In this document: positions 6,260 through 8,931 of the stretch, piece after piece
Layout of the letters: each line of letters starts with the position of its first letter
How positions within the stretch are numbered: position 1 is the stretch's first letter
Origin: Verrucomicrobiota bacterium
Lineage (GTDB): Bacteria > Verrucomicrobiota > Verrucomicrobiia > Chthoniobacterales > Xiphinematobacteraceae
Reading direction: 5' to 3'
NCBI GenBank assembly: GCA_003176035.1
Contig: PSRL01000136.1
Coordinates: 1-8,931, forward strand
DNA length: 8,931 nt
Program-made: the position numbers and the translations under genes
The notes under the pieces: generated by a model
What the model saw: only the letters and a program-made list of their open reading frames with translations
Database searches by the model: none
Told to the model about the DNA's origin: nothing

Positions 6260-7324
6260 CTAAGCGATGGTAATTTCTTTGCAAAGGTAGACGTCCTGAA
6301 TAGCATGAAGGAGATTCACGCCATCTTTCATCGGACGCTGAAATGCCTTGCGTCCGGAAATGAGCCCCTGTCCACCGGCGCGCTTATTTATGACTGCCGT
6401 GTACACGGCATCGGCCAAGTCATTCTCGCCTGACGCTCCACCACTATTAATCAGGCCGGAGCGACCCATATAGCAGTTAGCAACCTGATAACGACAAAGA
6501 TCAATCGGATGGTCGCTAGTCAGCTCGGAATAGATTCTCTTATCCAATTTACCATAGCTGGAACTGCCGGTGTTCAACGCAAGAAACCCACCATTATTTT
6601 CCGGCAATTTTTGTTTGATAATATCAGCCTGAATGGTAACCCCCAGATGATTAGCTTGCCCGGTAAGATCTGCAGACAGATGATAATCCTTGTCCTTTTT
6701 AAAGGCATTGTTTCGAAGATAGCACCAAAGAACAGTCGCCAGCCCTAATTCGTGCGCGTACGCAAACGCTTGAGAAATTTCAATAATTTCACGGGAAGCA
6801 TCGTCTGAGCCAAAATAAATGGTCGCACCTATCGCCGCGGCCCCCATTTCATAGGCTTCCTTAACAGTCCCAAAAAGGATCTGTTTCTGTTGGTTGGGGT
6901 AGGTGAGCAATTCGTTATGATTGATTTTTACTAAAAATGGAATCTTATGAGCATACTTTCTAGAGACTGCGCCCAATACACCGAAGGTGGAGGCAACGGC
7001 ATTACAACCTCCCTCAATCGCAAGTTGAACAATTTTTTCCGGATCGAAATACTCGGGATTTACAGCGAAACTCGCTCCTGCGGAGTGTTCCACGCCTTGA
7101 TCCACCGGAAGAATGGAAAGATAGCCCGTGCCTCCCAATCGTCCATGTTGGTATATTCGGTTTAAGTTGCCTAGGACCCGATTGTTTCGATTGGAGAGAG
7201 CGAAGATTCTATCTAAAAAATCCGGGCCGGGCAAATGAAGCTGACTCCGCAGAATCGTCTTGCTTTCGTGCCTTAAAAGAGATTCAGCCTGAGCGTCAAG
7301 GACTTTAGTAATTTGATCAATCAT
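6260..7324 (-). CDS. fbaB: Class I fructose-bisphosphate aldolase, FbaB (DhnA) type
   Basis: The enzyme reversibly cleaves fructose 1,6-bisphosphate to dihydroxyacetone phosphate and glyceraldehyde 3-phosphate through a lysine Schiff base, in cytosolic glycolysis/gluconeogenesis. The 354-residue product closely follows E. coli FbaB (350 residues) as I recall it. Shared blocks include GRLGGTGYLSILPVDQGVEH (61-80), YFDPEKIVQLAIEGGCN (92-108), FLVKINHNE (130-138), GAAAIGATIYFGS (161-173), HLSADLTGQANHL (215-227), ADIIKQK (233-239), QVANCYMGRSGLINSGG and the C-terminal ITIA. Lys237 in ADIIKQK is the expected Schiff-base residue. No truncation or missing motif is seen. ATG at 7324 has an A+T-rich leader without a Shine-Dalgarno site; a TATTAT just upstream could even start a leaderless transcript. 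It lies 90 bases after alaS and 55 before the TPR gene on the same strand. Confidence 0.96.
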   Translation of the reverse strand: MIDQITKVLDAQAESLLRHESKTILRSQLHLPGPDFLDRIFALSNRNNRVLGNLNRIYQHGRLGGTGYLSILPVDQGVEHSAGASFAVNPEYFDPEKIVQLAIEGGCNAVASTFGVLGAVSRKYAHKIPFLVKINHNELLTYPNQQKQILFGTVKEAYEMGAAAIGATIYFGSDDASREIIEISQAFAYAHELGLATVLWCYLRNNAFKKDKDYHLSADLTGQANHLGVTIQADIIKQKLPENNGGFLALNTGSSSYGKLDKRIYSELTSDHPIDLCRYQVANCYMGRSGLINSGGASGENDLADAVYTAVINKRAGGQGLISGRKAFQRPMKDGVNLLHAIQDVYLCKEITIA

Positions 7325-7335
7325 ATGATATAATA
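7320..7335 (-). promoter_or_regulatory. A+T-rich start region of fbaB with possible -10 box and 10-base palindrome
   Basis: On the minus strand, TATTAT (7335-7330) is followed by five bases and then the fbaB ATG, so a start from this box would fall on or next to the initiation codon. ATCATATGAT (7320-7329) is a perfect palindrome spanning the ATG. No convincing -35 box is visible, so the promoter call is weak. An unstructured A+T-rich leader may itself aid ribosome binding. Confidence 0.25.
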
Positions 7336-7414
7336 TTAATGCAGCGGCAGGTTGGTTTGCTCGGGAACCGTCCCTCTTTTTGAGGTAGCCGGGGAGGGCC
7401 AGATTGTCGAGTTC

Positions 7415-8931
7415 TTAATGGATACATCGGATCAGCTCATCCGCATACTGCAATGCCTCACCCAGACGCGAGGCATCACGTCCTCCACCGCGGGCACTGT
7501 CTGGGCGCCCTCCACCTTTTCCACTGACGATCTTTGTGATTTCTTGAATAATCTTCCCCGCCGAAATTCGGGAGGTCCAAGCAGAAGAAACGGTTGATAT
7601 TAACGAGACCACATTATCGTCCACGCAACCCAGTACCACTGTTCCTTCAAATTTCGTTTTCAACGAGTCTGCAATTGCTTGCAGAATATCGACCTCCATT
7701 TTCCCCAGGTTGTCGATAATTACCGGCATGCTACCGATCATGCGAATTCTTTTTAATAAATCGTCAGCAATAGTAGCCGCTTGTTGGCAACGTGCGGATC
7801 GCAGTTGTTTTTCCAACGCCTTGGATTGAGCCAGTGCCGCATCCAGTTTACGCTCTAACTCGGCTAATGGGGCGTTCATTTTTTTTGCCAAACGGTGCAG
7901 TAATTCTGTCTGCCGCCGAATATCATGATAAGCTTCTACGCCAGCTAAGGCTTCTATTCGGCGCACGCCGGCAGCTACCGCGCCTTCGGAAACGATGCGG
8001 AAAAACCCTAATTCTCCAGTTGCTCGGCAATGAGTTCCGGCACAAAGTTCCATAGAATATCCATTGAGCTGGGCTCCTTCGCCTCCGATTTGAACGACAC
8101 GAACAAATCCCCCGTACTGATCTTCAAAAAATTGCATGATATCGGAACGTCCACGCACTTCATGGTAGGGAACCTGCAACCAGGATATCGCGGCGTTTTC
8201 TCGAATTCGCTCATTTACTAAGTTTTCGATATCGGCAATTTGCTCTCGAGTTAAAGCCGCGCTATTGAAATCAAAAGTCAGCTTATCCGGGCCAACAGAG
8301 GAACCCTTTTGGGTCGTGTCACGAGAGACGACTTCATGCAAGGCCCAGTGAAGAAGATGGGTGGCGGAATGGTTGCATTGGATGGCTCGGCGTCGATTGG
8401 CTTCCACCACCGCACGGACCGATAATCCTTCCGATAAAATTCTCGGATCTGCTGCGACTTCTAATTGATGGTAAAAGGTTTTGTTCGCTTTAATGGTATT
8501 AAGAACCCTGAATGAGCCCTCAACTTCCGGAATTTCCATTATTCCTGCGTCTCCTACTTGACCTCCCATTTCCGCATAAAAAGGAGTTTTTTCCAAAGCA
8601 ATGGAGAGCCCTCCGGAGGCCATAGAAATAATCCTGCGAATCACTGCGACACATTCCAATGTTTCGTATCCAACAAATTCCGTAGCCTCCTCCACATCAG
8701 CTGCAACATTCACATGAATGGTTTCTTTTTTTTGTGCCGCACGCCCACGATTGCGTTGCTGTTCCATCTGTGACTCAAAACCTGCTTCGTCCACGGTAAA
8801 TCCTATCTCTCGCGCCATAAGTTGCGTGAGATCGGAAGGGAAACCGTAGGTGTCGGTAAGCCGGAAGGCTTCTTCCCCCGGAATTTTGCGCGAGGCGGCA
8901 ACTTCCTGTCGCGCAATAATTTCATTAAAAA
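7415..8931 (-). CDS. alaS: Alanyl-tRNA synthetase, C-terminal part (5'-truncated by the window edge)
   Basis: The frame is open past the right edge and shows about 504 residues of a protein that is normally about 870. It opens at FNEIIARQEVAASRK and continues through FRLTDTYGFPSDLT, the end of the catalytic/tRNA-recognition part. The editing domain follows, with its zinc ligands: counting from the internal Met at 8818, H150 and H154 (NHSATHLL) and C259 and H263 (MELCAGTHC). Also visible are GVRRIEALAG, a coiled-coil stretch (about 295-345) and the C-terminal C-Ala domain with GKGGGRPDSARGGG. The enzyme charges tRNA-Ala and hydrolyses mischarged Ser/Gly-tRNA-Ala. The Met at 8818 is internal, not the true start, because the conserved upstream residues read through in frame. 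The second Cys after CAGTH is a small departure from the common CGGTHv. It is the first visible gene of the presumed operon with fbaB. Confidence 0.96.
   Translation of the reverse strand, partial: FNEIIARQEVAASRKIPGEEAFRLTDTYGFPSDLTQLMAREIGFTVDEAGFESQMEQQRNRGRAAQKKETIHVNVAADVEEATEFVGYETLECVAVIRRIISMASGGLSIALEKTPFYAEMGGQVGDAGIMEIPEVEGSFRVLNTIKANKTFYHQLEVAADPRILSEGLSVRAVVEANRRRAIQCNHSATHLLHWALHEVVSRDTTQKGSSVGPDKLTFDFNSAALTREQIADIENLVNERIRENAAISWLQVPYHEVRGRSDIMQFFEDQYGGFVRVVQIGGEGAQLNGYSMELCAGTHCRATGELGFFRIVSEGAVAAGVRRIEALAGVEAYHDIRRQTELLHRLAKKMNAPLAELERKLDAALAQSKALEKQLRSARCQQAATIADDLLKRIRMIGSMPVIIDNLGKMEVDILQAIADSLKTKFEGTVVLGCVDDNVVSLISTVSSAWTSRISAGKIIQEITKIVSGKGGGRPDSARGGGRDASRLGEALQYADELIRCIH

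Noticed and set aside
7372..7385. CCTC-ttttt-GAGG hairpin in the alaS-fbaB gap as a terminator
   Set aside because: The stem is only 4 bp and in minus-strand RNA the loop is A-rich with no U-run after it, so it is not a credible terminator.
7415..8818. AlaRS starting at the Met at 8818 as a complete 467-residue gene
   Set aside because: The frame continues upstream to the right edge with conserved AlaRS residues (FRLTDTYGFPSDLT), so 8818 is an internal Met of a gene cut by the window.
1..8931. Mobile element, phage, CRISPR array, toxin-antitoxin or defence system
   Set aside because: No transposase, integrase, spaced direct-repeat array or known defence protein is visible; all recognisable genes are chromosomal housekeeping or envelope genes on one strand.

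Overview
All six recognisable genes in this window lie on the minus strand. Read in the direction of transcription (right to left) they are: alaS (alanyl-tRNA synthetase, 5' end cut off by the right edge), fbaB (class I fructose-bisphosphate aldolase), a small TPR protein, a cytosolic serine hydrolase of the beta-lactamase fold, a 561-base stretch with no convincing gene, a large TamB/AsmA-like envelope protein, and yicC (3' end cut off by the left edge).

The organism is a Gram-negative-type (diderm) bacterium, because a TamB-like protein implies an outer membrane. Base composition looks moderate, a little under 50% G+C by eye. The character of the AlaRS and TamB-like proteins and the near absence of Shine-Dalgarno sites would fit the Verrucomicrobia/PVC group. 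That placement is an impression from memory of family sequences, not a demonstrated result.

Right block (4538-8931): alaS, fbaB, the TPR gene and the hydrolase follow each other with gaps of 90, 55 and 41 bases, so they could form one operon. The last two gaps each hold a compact inverted repeat. The block ends about 160 bases beyond the hydrolase stop at a very good intrinsic terminator (4341-4380): a 15-bp stem that pairs fully only in minus-strand RNA, followed by an A and five U's. A second small hairpin and a perfect TATAAT lie just upstream of it, so a short stand-alone RNA of roughly 65-70 nt may also be made there.

Left block (1-3976): the TamB-like gene has a weak promoter candidate and a pair of identical purine-rich 10-mers upstream. 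It is followed after about 98 bases by yicC. The TamB-like protein should act at the cell envelope in lipid transport or outer-membrane biogenesis, YicC in RNA turnover, AlaRS in translation and FbaB in glycolysis/gluconeogenesis. The cluster mixes housekeeping functions and gives no sign of a mobile element, phage, CRISPR array or defence island. The most unusual feature is the non-coding segment around 4340-4420.
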